DNA from: Hydnum rufescens UP504
Lineage: Eukaryota > Basidiomycota > Agaricomycetes > Cantharellales > Hydnaceae
Assembly: GCA_014904985.1 (NCBI GenBank)
Contig: MU128985.1
Coordinates: forward strand, 1 to 64,000
DNA: 64,000 nucleotides
Direction of reading: 5' to 3'
Within the stretch, counting starts at the first letter, position 1. The number at the start of each line of letters is the position of its first letter. The notes under the pieces were generated by a model. That model worked only from the letters and a program-made list of their open reading frames with translations. It did no database searches and was not told where the DNA came from. Below, in pieces: positions 43,401-56,075 of the stretch. The position numbers were made by a program, and so were the translations under genes.

Positions 43401-44658
43401 CGAGAGTGACATCGAGGGTCTCGTAGTGACGACGCGGCCCTGTACTCATCCAACGACGCGGAGGGGATGGAAGATTCGTTCTACTCCATATCACCAACGA
43501 TGACTATCAGACCTAGCGGTGCAAATGATATAGATCATATCCGATACCTGTCAGATTCAGGTGACTCTGGCAGTGAGGATAATCTTCTCGAGTCGGAACC
43601 CCAATACGAGGAGAAAAAGCTTCCTTTGGAGCCTGTAGCACCTCCTCCCCACCCCCCGATTACCCTTCCGCCGTCCCCGAAAAGTCACCACCGTCTCTCT
43701 TCCACCGCACGTTGTCTCATCTCCAACCTCCACCCCTTCCTACATTACCTGCAATGCCAGGACTCCCCATGCCACAGTGGGGTCTATTCCCTAATCAGCT
43801 CCAGCTCCCCCAACTCCAATTCCCTCAATTGCCCCACCTACCACATTTCCCCGACATCCCAATGGTCTTCCCGGTTCAGATGCCAACACCATCGTGGCCT
43901 GCAAATTTCCCGTGGCAAGCCGGCCCTGCCCAGAGCGGGAAGCCGGAACACGTTCAGCAACAGCAGGGCCAGGGCATGCTTTGGGGTGCGTACGGTCTAG
44001 CTTCGCCATGGCTTGGGTTCTACCCCGGTCGAGGGCCACCTCCCAATCCAGAGAAGGAGCAAGAGCAAGAGCCACCAATGTATACTCCACCAGCGCCTGC
44101 CGGTGTGGCCGTGCCTGATCCTTTGGTACCACCACCAAGCTCTGCTGAACCTGTGCAGTCGTCATCATTGGGCCTGACTGTCGACACCGAATCGAGCAGT
44201 GAGCTATCGATACCGAAGCCATCCCTTTCCACCAAATCGGCGAAGCTTGCCCGTCGTGCTGGCTACAAACAGACACGCTTCGAGGAGCGTGACATTCGTG
44301 CATATGAGGATCGCTCGAAGAAGGTCCAGAAATTGAAAAGTACGAGTATTTGTTTGCTGCAGAAACTATGGAGTAGATTTTCTGATGGGACTCCCCTTTC
44401 GGTTCATTCAGGTGATCAATTTTTGGGATTAGATCGAATGCTCGTTTTGTTCTGGCTCCCTATTTTACTTAGTGAGTTGCGGTTCTTCATACGCTTGTCG
44501 AGTTTTGCTGTGGTTCAATCGCTGACGAATGATCCGTTTCCTTTTTTTCAGTCGTCTTAGGATATGGTTTATATCAAGGCGTCCCGGTGGTATTGACCAC
44601 GGTGTACGACGTTGCTGCTTGGGTGCTGCCCGAACAACGCATCGCTGCTCTCGCGTGA
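40433..44658 (+). CDS. Mga2/Spt23-like membrane-anchored transcription factor
   Basis: Domains in order: an acidic N-terminal activation-like region (about 40433-41048); a conserved family block with GAKSRVETQIKMTLDLALPT, ACTNCLAREAKRTERKKAAR, IVVFNCPELNEFADGRVVL and TPPIMITDDHK; an IPT/TIG domain (LIPASGPTHGGIEVTVLG); two ankyrin repeats (SGQTLLHLSAILGFHHLLKH, NGYTALHFAALCGRLACARI); a Pro-rich linker; and a C-terminal hydrophobic anchor (DRMLVLFWLPILL) ending at 44658. Placed introns: 41295-41350, 41691-41764, 42667-42731, 44340-44411, 44472-44551; less sure 41049-41097 and one near 40690-40798. In yeasts the family is ER-anchored and released by ubiquitin-dependent processing to control fatty-acid desaturase genes. 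Five one-base shifts (about 41495, 41637, 42441, 43423, 43678) break the frame though every domain is well preserved, which suggests sequence errors. Start choice uncertain. Confidence 0.8.
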
Positions 44659-44881
44659 ACACTTATTCCTAGTTTTCGTTTTCTCTTTGCTTAAATGCAT
44701 CGACTGTTTAAGTGCCTTGTGGTTTTTTTTTTGTGGTTCCCCCGGTGTTAATTTCCGATATCTGTTTTTCTTATTTGCTTGTGCGGTGGGCGATGTATCG
44801 CCCCATATGTCATGTGTCTGGTAGAGTAGAATGGACGCCACAAAAAAATACATATCAACAGCGAGACTCAAAAACGATTGC

Positions 44882-47800
44882 CTAGGAGAACGTGGACAGG
44901 GGTGATGTAGATATAGACGGCGGGAGATCCGCATCTGCAGTGCCCCAGCTCGAAGGCGTCGACCCGAGAGTGAGCTGCAGCACACCCCCATTTGCGAACA
45001 GCTCGCGGTGCGCGAACCAAGCCCGGGTGAACGGCGCGCCGTTCAGTGTCGCAGACACGACGTACTTGTTCGTGATTGCGCCGTCAAAGTTGACGGTGGT
45101 GATCGTCGCTGTCTTGTTCTTGGATGGGTCGTCTGTCGGGTAGGTGATCGTCCGGAATAGAGGGATTGAGATCAAATAAATCCCGGTGCCTGAATTTTTT
45201 TTTTTTTTTTCGAATGGGAAGGGGGAAAAAAGGAGGAAAGCGGAGTGAGTGAGCGGGTACTGCTCAGGGGATTCCGAACTGGTTGAGTCATAAAATGTTA
45301 TTCTTACCTGCTTGCGGATAAAATCCAAACGTCGCGAAGACGACGAAACCACCCATAGCGCCGGCCTGATGGGAAACAACCCCTATACCATGTGAGCCAC
45401 CCCCCATGTACGTCTTCGAATGGACCAACAAACAAAAACTCACGTCATCATTACCAGGCAACCCAGCCACACTGGTATTGTAGTGATCCTTATCGAGACA
45501 ATAAGAACCTTTGTCAGCCAACCACCATCCTACACATTGATCAATGGAAAAAGGATCATGATGATACATACACGAAGCAACCCGAGTACTCGGTCGACAG
45601 TCTTGTCTGGACGGCCTGCATAGTTGTAAAGGAATGGTGGCAGGAAGCCAGGCTTTCACAGAATGGCGAATCTCAGGATAGGTCGTTTTCGATAAGATGG
45701 AGAGGTGCAACACTCTGCTCACCTCATCGCCAGGATCATGAAAGCCGTTTGCGAAAAAGGCGTCCAATCGCTGGATGAACGTAGTCTTTCCGCCCATCAG
45801 TTTCACAATGGTGGCCATGTCCTGGGGCGCTATTAGGTGATTGAGAATGATTAGTTGAATATGCGCCCGTGACTAAGGACGCCGAAAATCCGCGAACCGA
45901 AGAAGCTGTACGCCCAACTTGAAGCTAGGACCATAGCAATGCGTTAAAAATGCCATTTACAGGCAACTCAACTGTATAGGATTTGCGCACCTTCATAAAA
46001 TTCACCACCTCCCGGGCCCAGAAAGCAGCTAAAAGGGTTAAGGACTGGACTGCAATGCCTCCTAGAGATATATTCGATAAACTGAGGCAAATGGGGATAT
46101 ATAGACTAAACTCAACGGATCGACATTGTCCCAAGCACCATTGATGTATCGTGGCTGGATGAAGCCAGAGTAGCCCGAGTTGGTAGTGTTGGGGTTCCAC
46201 AAGTACTGCCAGTCCCCGGAGGCTTTCTGATACTGAGCAGCGATCTCTGTATGCCCGAGTCCGTTGGCCACGAGAGCGATCCCAAAGTCGTTGAAGGCAT
46301 ATTCCAGCGTTCGCGAGGCGCTCCTACATGCTCTGAGTGAGCACAGTACAGTGTAGATAATATGAGACTAGTGCACACCTTGCTGGGGCTTGTCCTCCCG
46401 GAGTATCATCATCGACCGGTACGTAGTGCAGTGTCTTTCGTCTCTCAATCCCGCCGCGCCCTTCAAATATCCAGTCCGGAGGTGTCACAGTCGCATCCTT
46501 GATCATTGCGGCCAAACCATCTTCCCAATTGATCCCCGCTGTTATTCCTTTGAGATAGGAGTCCGACAGCAAGTTGTCTGCATTCGATCCCTAGCCGAGG
46601 GAATCAGTGATGCAAACGTACATAAAATATCGAGAAGGGAAACATACTCCTTGTGTGTACCCTTTATCCAAGGACATTCGGCAATCTGGTAAAAATCCCT
46701 CGTGACGATATATATCAATCAGCGCTCGCACTATCTCTGCCTGAGTGCTACGTTGAGTGATCGCATACAGCGGATGGACCTGGGGAATAAATTTAAAGAT
46801 ACTTAGGTGGATTCTGCACAGGCCCCGCACATGATGTGACTTACCACACGGAAAGAATCCCCTGCAAAAATCAAAATGCGTTAACTAACCAAACAAAACC
46901 GCAACTGGATGATATGAGCCTACAGATGCAATAGAAGCTGTCGTAGTACGGCTCGGTCGATTGCCACAATGGGTTGTCGCCAGTAATATTCATGGGAGAG
47001 AGGTAAGAGCGGTATAAAGAGGAGTAGAAAAGAGTGGCAAAGTCATTAGATATGCCCGATAGTATCAATTGAAATGGTTCCAAGAGTTTGATCCCATTTC
47101 TTGGTGGCGGCTGTCTGGGTCACAGCAAAACTAGAAGGGTCGATCCCTGGAATCTCAGCCTGCGCATACGAACACGCGCGGTCCGCAGAGGACCAGGATA
47201 CTCCGACCCGAGCGAAGGCCACATTGCCTGATGAGTGAAGACTGGAAGAGGCTATATGATGCTAGAATACCAGCTTCCTGGCCAGAACTAACAGTTATAG
47301 TCTGAGAACCGCTCAGGGGGTGAATACACCGCCGATGTAATACCCCATTGCTGAGACATTGGGAATGTCAATGCATGAGTAAACCTACCAGGCCAAGTGT
47401 GAGATTCATCCAGAGAGACAGAGAGAGGTATTAGAAACCACTCACCTTATAACTTCCGAGTCCGAAGCTGGGTCTGATACTGTCCAGCAGCACGGAGGCG
47501 GAGGGAACCAGGGGCTTGAGTGTAAGTGATGTCCAGAACGCCTTGGCCTTGAAATGAGTGTTGGAGGTCATTGGTGAGGTCAAATAGAAGCACCGCAGAG
47601 CTGACAGAGTCGTTCAGGTACTGTGATTTAGAGTCAGTCGGAGTTATCGAGAAGGAATATAATTGGCCTTACAGCGGAGAATGTGAAACGATGGAGTGCC
47701 GCATGTTCTGTGACAGTGACTTCGGTCTAATTGCCAAGTAGGCAAGTAAGTTCGAAAGCCACACCAGGTTTCTGCGGCAAAACACGTACCTTGATGCCCC

Positions 47801-48398
47801 CTGCGAGAGAAATACTAAAATAACCAGGGCTACCGACCGCTGACCGCTGCACTTGGGCGGCAGAACGCGAGGATTCCGTAGTCTTGCACGCGCCTAGAGA
47901 GGTGCAATACATGGGAAGTACTTTGAATTGACCCAGACTAGGACTTCCCCCGGTCCCTATAGATAAAACAGGGCATGAAGTGCCACGAGAATGCGGGGTA
48001 GTGGGAACGGACATACCATCGTCATGAAGGACGGAGATCCCACGAATGGGAGAGCCATCTGACACATACCCAGCTTGATTGTCTGCCGAATTGCAATCTG
48101 CCACAGCTTTGACCGAGCCAAAGGGTAGTGAGGCGCCTGAGGCGCGCCAAACGTCAGAAACCCGTCGAGAGAAGAGATATACTCTAGAACAGCGGCATTA
48201 CCAGCGAAGACATGTCCGCCATTACTTGTTCCAATGAAATTGTTCACTTTTGCAGTGGTATATGAGGCTCTTAGGACTGCGACGGTTATAGGGACGATGC
48301 ATACCATATGACGAGGGCGAGACGGCCAATACAGGAAGCGTGAACGGAAAAGACACAAGCAGCGTCAGATATGAATAAAGAGCGTGAACACCCATCAT
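44882..48398 (-). CDS. GH92 family alpha-mannosidase, secreted, many exons
   Basis: From the ATG at 48398 (MMGVHALYSYLTLLVSFPFT, a signal peptide) the minus strand reads VNNFIGTSNGGHVFAGNAAV, GYVSDGSPIRGIS, GTGGSPSLGQFKVLP, MLSDSYLKGITAGINWEDGL, PVDDDTPGGQA, DFGIALVANGLGHTEIAAQY, NPNTTNSGYSGFIQPRYING and near the end RAWFAHRELFANGG. These are conserved blocks of GH92, calcium-dependent exo-alpha-mannosidases (often alpha-1,2) that trim mannose from N-glycans or cell-wall mannan. Expected length of 750-800 residues fits the 3.5-kb span with about 10 or more short introns, not all placed. The stop is at 44882-44884. Its 3' end faces the 3' end of the Mga2/Spt23-like gene about 220 bp away. Confidence 0.82.
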
Positions 48399-48399
48399 T

Positions 48400-49354
48400 A
48401 CACGTCAGACTGTAAAGAACGAGGTAGTCTCTTCCGAAGATATAGGCAAACGAGGGGAGCGGGTGTGTCAGAGGACAGGGCTCACTACCCCATCATTTTT
48501 GGAACAATTCTGATTCCCATGTCCGGGTACTGTATGCCGCGACTCGAAGTCGCAAAAAACATAGCGTCTATCACACCACTTTTTGCTTACAGCTCAATGA
48601 CTTCTGCTGTTTATTGACCTCTCTTTCATACCGCGGTAAAAAAAAAATCCATCATCTGTTGTAGTTGGTGAGACAATTTGTGCGACTTGACTCGACTTGA
48701 CTCAATTCAATTGAGCACGTCGCGGCAACACTACCGTGCCGAGAAAGCAAGTAGCATCTTTCTTTCTTGTTTAGAAGCCATCATAGATGCTGCACTCAGG
48801 CAATGGACTCCAACAAAATTATGAACGACCTCACCAACCCTGTCATGGCGTGAGGAATGCTGCCATATCTGCACAGACGACACTGCCGAACATCCGTCAG
48901 CGGGCTGTCATGAGACCCTCTCCGGCTTTCTCAACAGATAGCCCTGGCTGGCACTGGCGGCGAGGTTGGCAGGCTTAAATACTCGTTACTGGTGACCTGA
49001 TCCTTTGCCATTGCCAAAACTGACACCATGCGTAAGTGCGCATGATGCATAATGAGTACAGTAGCTCAATTGCAGATAATTCAGGAAGAATTCCAAGCTA
49101 CACCTCACAAAGGGTGGTCAGAATACCGGGGTGTCTTAGCCATAAGAAAAGGATGGTTTAGCTAAGATTAATAAAGGGCACTTTTATCTATAAATATTCA
49201 GTCGTGAGTCGACGTGGAACTCGACTAGGACCTGCGTCATGAGACACCTTCATGAACTTATGAGGAGCATAATGCGCGCCTTCATCAGTTTGTGGAAGGA
49301 GTTGGGTGTTCTCTCTGTCGAGGAACCATGCTACGAGGAAATGGAGCAAAAGAT
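48400..49354. other. Intergenic, no gene seen
   Basis: At 48685-48735 a TTGACTCRACTTGACTC repeat is followed by CGTCGCGGCAACACTACC, a motif that recurs near 59150 and 59330. No open frame of interest. Confidence 0.35.
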
Positions 49355-49436
49355 CGACACCTGTGCGATTCGAACACACGCGAGCAAAGCTCATACCCTT
49401 AGCAGGGGTACCCGTTAACCACTCCGGCAAAGTGTC
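49355..49436 (-). tRNA. tRNA-Ser (anticodon GCT)
   Basis: On minus, GACACTT pairs with AGGTGTC as a 7-bp acceptor stem. The D arm (CCGGAGTGGTTAACGGG), an anticodon arm with GCT at 49403-49401, a long variable arm typical of class II tRNA-Ser, and the T arm with GTTCGAATC follow. Length 82 nt, no intron, CCA not encoded. It fits a nuclear tRNA-Ser decoding AGY. Confidence 0.9.
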
Positions 49437-51501
49437 ACACGCTAGCTATCTCCAATCCCGTTTCCCAAGAGCCAAATGCGAGACTTGCTGTCCCTGTTTC
49501 ACTCCCAAGGTATAGTTTGGGCCGAAGACCCTCGTGATCTTGACGTTACCTCCATTTCCCAGGGTTTTGTCGTTCATGCATTTGAATTCAATTAATAGAC
49601 CTCCGCCCAAAATCGTGTCACGCCAGTGCTGCGACGGTTGTTTCTCTGATACTCTGATACCTCTAAGGGTCATGTGGTCTAGTTGGGTTCTCTAGCTTTC
49701 CGATGTGTGGGCAACTGTGATGCTATGTCGAGGTTATCTATAACAGAAGTATAACATAGTCTATGATTAGCTCATCTTCGGACTATTCATTCAGCTTTCG
49801 CGCCTAATTACTCTCTCGAGTGCTTTTCTCTCGTTCTCAAAAGTCAGAGGCCACGGCATATTTGAATACTGGAGTGGCGAGGGTGCTTGGGAGGAACCTG
49901 GTCCCAGCAAATCAACGATCTAATTGGAGCCCTTCCGCGCTGGCACAAGCGTTCCCGTCCCCGGCGTATGTGTAGGACATATTCTTCAGCCCAATGGCTC
50001 CATATGTCATTTCCGTCCCTCACGTTCAGACCGAATGAAGATAAGCCGAGAACAACTTGGGTTATTATACGCTCCCCAGTGAGACTTCAGCACGTTGTCT
50101 TTTCAAGACGAGACATCTTGTGAATTTGGGCAGATCCCATTCCTCTTGGACCGAGATACTCTATCCTCGATAATTTGTTGGCCTCCTTTACATTGTTGTG
50201 GGCAGCAATGCCATTGTTCGCAGCGCAGATAGCCACCGAATCCTACGGCACAGTGTCGCCCAGGGAGCGGATGAATCGCGGCACCTCTTTGTAATGTAGA
50301 TGCTGGTAAATGAAACAAATCTTCTCCGGCATTCCTTCTGCTCGACACCGTAAAGGGGATCTATAATAGGACGGAAGGATGCCACCAGCGAACCGAGGTT
50401 GGAAGATTCCTCATCTAACGTGACCGCAGCTCAGTGTGAAAGAACGGGAAGACGAGGGGAGCCATCGTCCAGGGGGAAAGGCGGGTCTTTTGATTAACTA
50501 ATCGATTGTAGCGCACATAGGGCATCCGCGGTTCAGTGATCCTCATCAGGCTATCTCTGTTGATTTCGACAAAGTACGCAGTACGCGCATTCGATGAGGT
50601 CGTCGAGAGCATCAAGGATGATGCGTGATGCGTGCTGATTCGGATTCACCTTCAGGGCTGGTGTGATTATCAATCCCTGCACCTGAGGTGGATAGTGTCT
50701 TCATTCTGGGAGTCCAGGATAACCTCCTTAAATTCGTCGCCAGATTGAGTGAGTGGGAACACTATTCAAGGGGATCTCAAATAGAAGCAGTGTCGATGAT
50801 GGTAGTAGGACGCAAGAGAAAAACTCAGTAAAATCGACTAGCAGGTCCCAAAGGTCCCAAACAGCCGCGCCGGTGATTAGGCTCGGGGATTGGCTGTCGC
50901 CGCTACCCGTACATTTTCGCTGATCAGCTCGTTGTCTTGCATCACTTCGCCAGATGGGTTGCGGTGCTTCGGGCGCACGTGCCAGTGCCACACTCATTCT
51001 CACGGGGCTGTGGTCGCATTGTCTGTCGGTGGTCACGATATGGAATCTAGATCGCCAGTCGCACCACTAGTATGGCCTCTAAATTACCTGCAGCAAGCCC
51101 TGGCTATGTTCTCTCGCTTGATCTTCAAGGCAGAACGCTGCCTCGGACAATCTGGTGAGACGTATTCCTCTGCTTGATACGTACTTAAGGCCAGATGACA
51201 TGCATATGTCTCTCGGATCGTGCGACTCGTGATGACGCTGTAGTCCTCATGCTTGATGCAGCATGATAGAGAGTGGAGCGATCGATGTCCTGCAGAGTAT
51301 TCCTTTCTGTCGTAAATCTGGGCTTGGACGGACGAAGGCCGACGTACTACATCCGAGCCAATTCGAGCCAATTACGGAAACGTTATCTGGCTCCCTCGAA
51401 TCATTCTGCAGAGGTTCACCCCCATCGCGCCGATAAATCCTTCACCGCTTCTACATTCGGACGCTCACTCCACCAACAAGAACCGTGTTACACCGACCAC
51501 A
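49437..51501. other. Intergenic or decayed gene, nothing confident
   Basis: Minus-strand frames between 51371 and 50188 show several short coding-like pieces (for example KIKRENIARACCR before a GTAATT at 51091) but no domain could be assembled. Promoter of the GNAT gene probably lies in the last few hundred bases. Confidence 0.3.
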
Positions 51502-52554
51502 ATGAGCTTTATCGTGAATGTTTTCCACTCTGCTACTCATCTTCTGGACGCTGTCCCGGAGCTTGTTCACAATCCCATACAAGCAAACACAATACTGCCC
51601 TATGCCCTCAAGCGAAAGGCGCAGGAAGAGAGCAATCTAGCTTCATCCGCATACTCCTCTTTTCCCCGTGGTGTTCCTCCTCTTTGGGTAGCATTATGGA
51701 CAGAGCGTCACGGAACCCAACGTCCAATGCTCGATTTTGTCGTGGCCATCACGAACTCCAATATCTCCACCCTCCCGCTGTTCATATTTACACCCCACCA
51801 AGCCGCTCTCACGACTCCTGACTTCCTCTTTCCCCGAATAGTAAGACTTATCGATGTCCTCACAACAGTGATCCACGTCTCTCGGGTTTTCGCCGTGTTT
51901 GCACCTGTCGAGGTGACGCGGCTGTTCGCGAACTTGTGGAGCTGGAAAACAGGGATAGCTGGCGTAGAAACGCCATATTATCGGGCGGTCCTCGCTACGG
52001 TCACATTGGACTCGTTGGTGTCCTCCTTGGCAGACCCCCAATCCTTCCGCCGCAACCGACCCGCGCGGATGGCGGATCTCGAGGAAGTTGTACCCCAATT
52101 TAAAGCGTTCGCCGACCACAGCGTGATTTACTCCATGACGCTCGATCAAGCCCGCGAGGAGGCGTGTGAACATACCCGAGAGCGCAAGTTGTGGCTGTGC
52201 GAGGTTGAGCCTGAGGGAGATGGTGTGCGGACGATCGTGTCGATAGTGGCCGCGACGCGCAACTCGGGGACCCATGCCTTTATCACCAAGGTGTTTACGC
52301 CACGCCGGTTCAGGCAACGGGGATATGCGAAGCATCTCGTTGCATGGGTGTCCAAGACTCTCCTAGTTCAACTAGGATATACGGCGGTGTCGCTTTACGT
52401 GGACGAGGAAAATGTGGGAGCTGCCCATACGTACACCGAGGTCGGATATAGGGGCATCAGGACACATGGCATCGAGGCTCCTGCAGAAGAGTGGGAGCAA
52501 ATTGGATTCGACCCAAGGATGTGTGACCCAGGGCTAGGGCCACCTATCCTCTGA
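51502..52554 (+). CDS. GNAT-family N-acetyltransferase, 350 residues, single exon
   Basis: An uninterrupted frame with no intron or frameshift. The C-terminal third reads ITKVFTPRRFRQRGYAKHLV, the acetyl-CoA pyrophosphate loop (motif A, R/Q-x-x-G-x-G/A form) of GNAT enzymes, then YTAVSLYVDEENVGAAHTY and TEVGYR (motif B region). The N-terminal 200 residues contain a moderately hydrophobic block (LPLFIFTPHQAAL) and a helical segment with no recognised motif. Substrate unknown; a small-molecule or protein acetyl transfer from acetyl-CoA is expected from the fold. Neighbours give no clue. Confidence 0.8.
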   Translation: MSFIVNVFHSATHLLDAVPELVHNPIQANTILPYALKRKAQEESNLASSAYSSFPRGVPPLWVALWTERHGTQRPMLDFVVAITNSNISTLPLFIFTPHQAALTTPDFLFPRIVRLIDVLTTVIHVSRVFAVFAPVEVTRLFANLWSWKTGIAGVETPYYRAVLATVTLDSLVSSLADPQSFRRNRPARMADLEEVVPQFKAFADHSVIYSMTLDQAREEACEHTRERKLWLCEVEPEGDGVRTIVSIVAATRNSGTHAFITKVFTPRRFRQRGYAKHLVAWVSKTLLVQLGYTAVSLYVDEENVGAAHTYTEVGYRGIRTHGIEAPAEEWEQIGFDPRMCDPGLGPPIL

Positions 52555-53155
52555 CTGTATTCTCTTCAAGGGCCCGAAATAACCCCCCTGATTTTTCAGG
52601 AGCCTGGCATAGCGCCAAAATAGCGTCGGAGAGCCCGCCCTAGATAGTGTTTGGGAGTCTGTTTGGTGTATAGTCAGAGGATTATCCAGTTCGGTTCCAG
52701 TACTTAATTCCATCTCGCCAGGCTTCCACCCCCGCAATTCGGCTCGTTTATGTAGTGTTTACAGATAAATCAATTTTGCTATCCATTAAAGACACACCTC
52801 ATCTATCACTCCACAGCCTGCAAGCCACAATCTTGACTCTATGTCTAGGCCCAACGTTCCTCCGGCAACGCATAGATACTGATTATCAGCGGCTGGGTGT
52901 AACAAGTACGCGGGACTAGAGGAGTACAACTAAGGTATACAAAGTCCATGTATCAAGAAACACTGGGCGAAGGTCAAAAACGCACACTAAAGCATAAATT
53001 AAAACCAACCACAATTCGCATTCCTCCTGCTGCAAGGCTGGTCGCCCACGGCTCCGCACATCTTGAAAGACACGTATGTAGTCCAAAGCAAAGATGGATG
53101 TCCTTCATAAAATGGACAAAAAGCGCAAGCAACACACCGCGCACTGAGTCCGCAG
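52555..53155. other. Intergenic, no gene seen
   Basis: A 96-codon plus frame (52948-53238) overlaps the end of the minus-strand regulator and is taken as chance. Confidence 0.3.
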
Positions 53156-55289
53156 CTATATCAAAAGATACGCTTCACTGCCCTCCAATAGAACACGCAG
53201 TTTTTGCATGCATGGGACTGTGCAAATATTATCAATAAACAAACTGCTCCCCGCGGGGAGCGTTCCAACTGAACAAACAAAGAAACACGTACGCCAGATG
53301 GGGTACAGGGTTGTCAGATCATAGAGGGTGTCGAGGAGAGCTTCAAGCCCTTGCTCCGCCACGAAATAATCGTACGCTTCTTCAGGTGAAGATCGAGCCT
53401 TGACTCGACGCATTTCACGTACGAACACTTCACAGCCCCCGTAAATATGCGGCTGGTGCAACGGCATTAGCACGCTCGGCAAGACTTGTTAAAGATCCCA
53501 GTGGTTGGGCGCACGCACCATAACTGTTGGAGATGCATGAATAGGTGCAACAGCACCCGGGCACGCATACGACGTGCCAACTGTGCCATGGCAAGGGCTG
53601 CTTCCAATACTTTTTGGTATGCTTCCGGTTCATCGTCGATTACACAATTCAAGAGCAAGATCGCAGAGATATAGAATCCATAATGTATGGGGACCAGGTT
53701 CGGGTTGATAGGACTGACTGCTTCGAATGGCTGAAGTCCAAGGACGTCATCCACAGGTGGCAAAGCATGCTGCAACTTGGACAGTGCAGTAGCGAGAGTA
53801 TCGAACTTGAGTTTGGCGCTTCATCCCACAGATTTCTCGAGTGCCCTGCATGTGTTGGTTCACGCCATGATCTTCAGAAGTGTTAGAATGGTTGGTTGCT
53901 CACCAGGGATGGTATGAGAAAAGTAAGTGATCGCGGAAAACAATGCAGTGACTTTAACTTTAAACAACACATCCGAATCATTCATTCCCCAAGCCTATAT
54001 GACACCTATAAATGAAACAGGTTGAGGCACCCTTGGCGGTTGTACGTGCCTTGGTCATTCGAAGGGGAAACAGTGTATCGAAAGAAGTGGCACACTACCC
54101 ATCCCAGAGCGGTTAGAATGCAACTTCCGCGATTCGACAAGAAATGAAAATGCACCTTTTCTGGGACCGAAGTAGGCAGACTACCTCCAGCTGAGATCAA
54201 GGCGTCAGTATGATACATCGCGTACCATAGAGTCATTGGATCATCGGCTTGAATTTCTTCCTCTGGGGGAAGGTGGATAGAATCGAGGGCGCTATCCGCC
54301 CGCTTGCGATGGAGGCCGCACCCAATGGCAAATCTAGAAAGCGAGCATTGGAAACTGTAGCGCTCTCATCCCACAATTGCTAACATACCGCACCGCAGCG
54401 GACATTGTATTATATGCCTCAAGGATTCGGCTAGTCAAGCCATAATAAATGGCGAGTATCTGAGAAGTCCACATGAAATGGGTAAGCCGGTCGGCTAGGC
54501 GAGGGAACGCTCGAGGTGCGTGCGGGTGGCCCTAAGAATATCGGCTCATATTTTGACAACTCTCCGCCAGCGATGGTGCATGCAACGAGATAAATGACAT
54601 TTAAGAGGGCCGGATGGAGAGAAGCCGGGTGTTCTTGGGGGAGGTCGAGACGCTCGAGGAATTTGGGCACATTGACGTGGAAATTGTATTGGCCACGGAA
54701 AGGAATAAAAAGTCGGACACTTGGAGAAAAGTGAGAAAAATGAGTGGAAGTGTGATGAAAACATACAGGTAGCCTCGTAGCTCCGCGGAGATATCAGATA
54801 CCTGGTCCCACCGAAGGAAACTGGATTCGACTATGCTGCGGGGTAGAACGGAGCCATAACCTTCTTCATAATCAGACCGGGAGACGCTGCCGGGCATAAG
54901 CAATGCAGGGCCATGTCTGTCGCGGGGATAGACAGGCATAGAGGGGCGAGGAGGGCCAAGCCGAGCTTTATGTGCGTCTCCGGCTTTGGCAAGTTTCTGG
55001 ACGATTTCATGGGAGTTGGGCGCTGAACGATTGGAAGCCAATTGGATCTCTTTCTCTAGTCGGAGAATCTTTTCTTGCAAATAGAGGAGACGGGGTTGGT
55101 GCTGACCACTTTCGTAGTAGCAGGGCTTGTACAGACGTAAACACCGCGTGCAAATGGAACCGCCGCTGCATTTCTGAAATTCAAGAAATTGGAGCCGAGA
55201 ACCGCCTGCTTGTGATATGACTCACGGTTTTGATTCTTCTGCATTCCATACATGCAACTCGGCGGTTTTCTGTCTCTGAGTTGGGCATT
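53156..55289 (-). CDS. Fungal Zn2Cys6 transcription factor
   Basis: The start ATG at 55289 opens MPNSETENRRVACMECRRIK. After an intron (GTGAGT..TTTCAG) the zinc cluster is completed: C-x2-C-x6-C-x5-C-x2-C-x6-C with residues CMEC, C, C, CTRC..LRLYKPC. It is followed by a coiled coil (LYLQEKILRLEKEIQLA) typical of dimerising members. A basic/Pro-rich linker and then the helical middle-homology region (YLVACTIAGGELSKYEPI, ALGWVVCHFF, YGFYISAILLLNCVIDDEPE) run to about 53200 across several introns. DNA-binding regulator in the nucleus, target unknown. The exact end is uncertain: the last frame closes at 53156 but an earlier end is possible. Confidence 0.8.
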
Positions 55290-56075
55290 GTGAAGTCGAC
55301 AAAACAACTAGGAAGCCTTAGACTGAAAGACAGAAATGCGGAAGATTCAGGCCAATGTCGATGAGATTTTCAGGGCAAGGCGGGCTGTCAGCACGCCAGC
55401 ATCGCCCTGCTGCGATACGGTAAGGTGGTAATGCACTCGTACAAAATTCCGGATTAACCCCTAATATTTGCAGCCGCAGCTTCACAGCATTACGTAATAG
55501 GCGATAAGGCACAGCGCGTCACCTGATTGACGAATCTACGTCATCTCCTCCTGGATTACCCACGATTTCAACCTCGCCGGCACCTACTAGGGAAGGTAGA
55601 CAATGCCTCACCCGCACCCTCTCGCCTCACCACCTTTCTGGAGAAGTCCAGCGCTCTCGACAAAGACCACACCCCCAGACCCATAATTAATCCATACACA
55701 ACATGCTCCGTTTCCTGTACATAATATTATTAGCATACATTGCCTGCACTATCTAATATAATAGTGTCTGCATCTTATGCCTCCCTTCCCTTTTCCTCTA
55801 TCTACCTTCGCAACCATTGACTCCCGCACCAACCGTCCCGACCTCAGCCTTTTTCCCATTGATACATCATTTTGACCATGCATTAAGCCACTGTAAAACC
55901 CTAGATAGTGACAGTGCCGCTCTCTGCGATTCCCACCTATGCGGCTACAATCCAATCTCTCTCAGGAACGGTTCCCCACAGCAAAACGGATCCGAATTTT
56001 TATTTCGCTGCGGCTAGGACACAGGTAACCTTCTTTACGTATGTAGATCCCGGTAAATTAGCAAGGACCGGAAAT
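55290..56075. other. Intergenic, no gene supported
   Basis: Nothing recognised. Two head-to-tail minus-strand genes flank it. Confidence 0.3.

Noticed and set aside
43791..44303. 170-codon minus frame opposite the Mga2/Spt23-like gene
   Set aside because: It is a shadow of the Pro/Gln-rich coding strand.
50188..51371. Possible second Zn2Cys6 gene on minus
   Set aside because: A KRENIARACCR-like start before a donor is suggestive, but the remaining cysteines could not be placed in one frame.
51694..52335. 213-codon minus frame opposite the GNAT gene
   Set aside because: It is a shadow of a well-supported coding frame and has no motif of its own.
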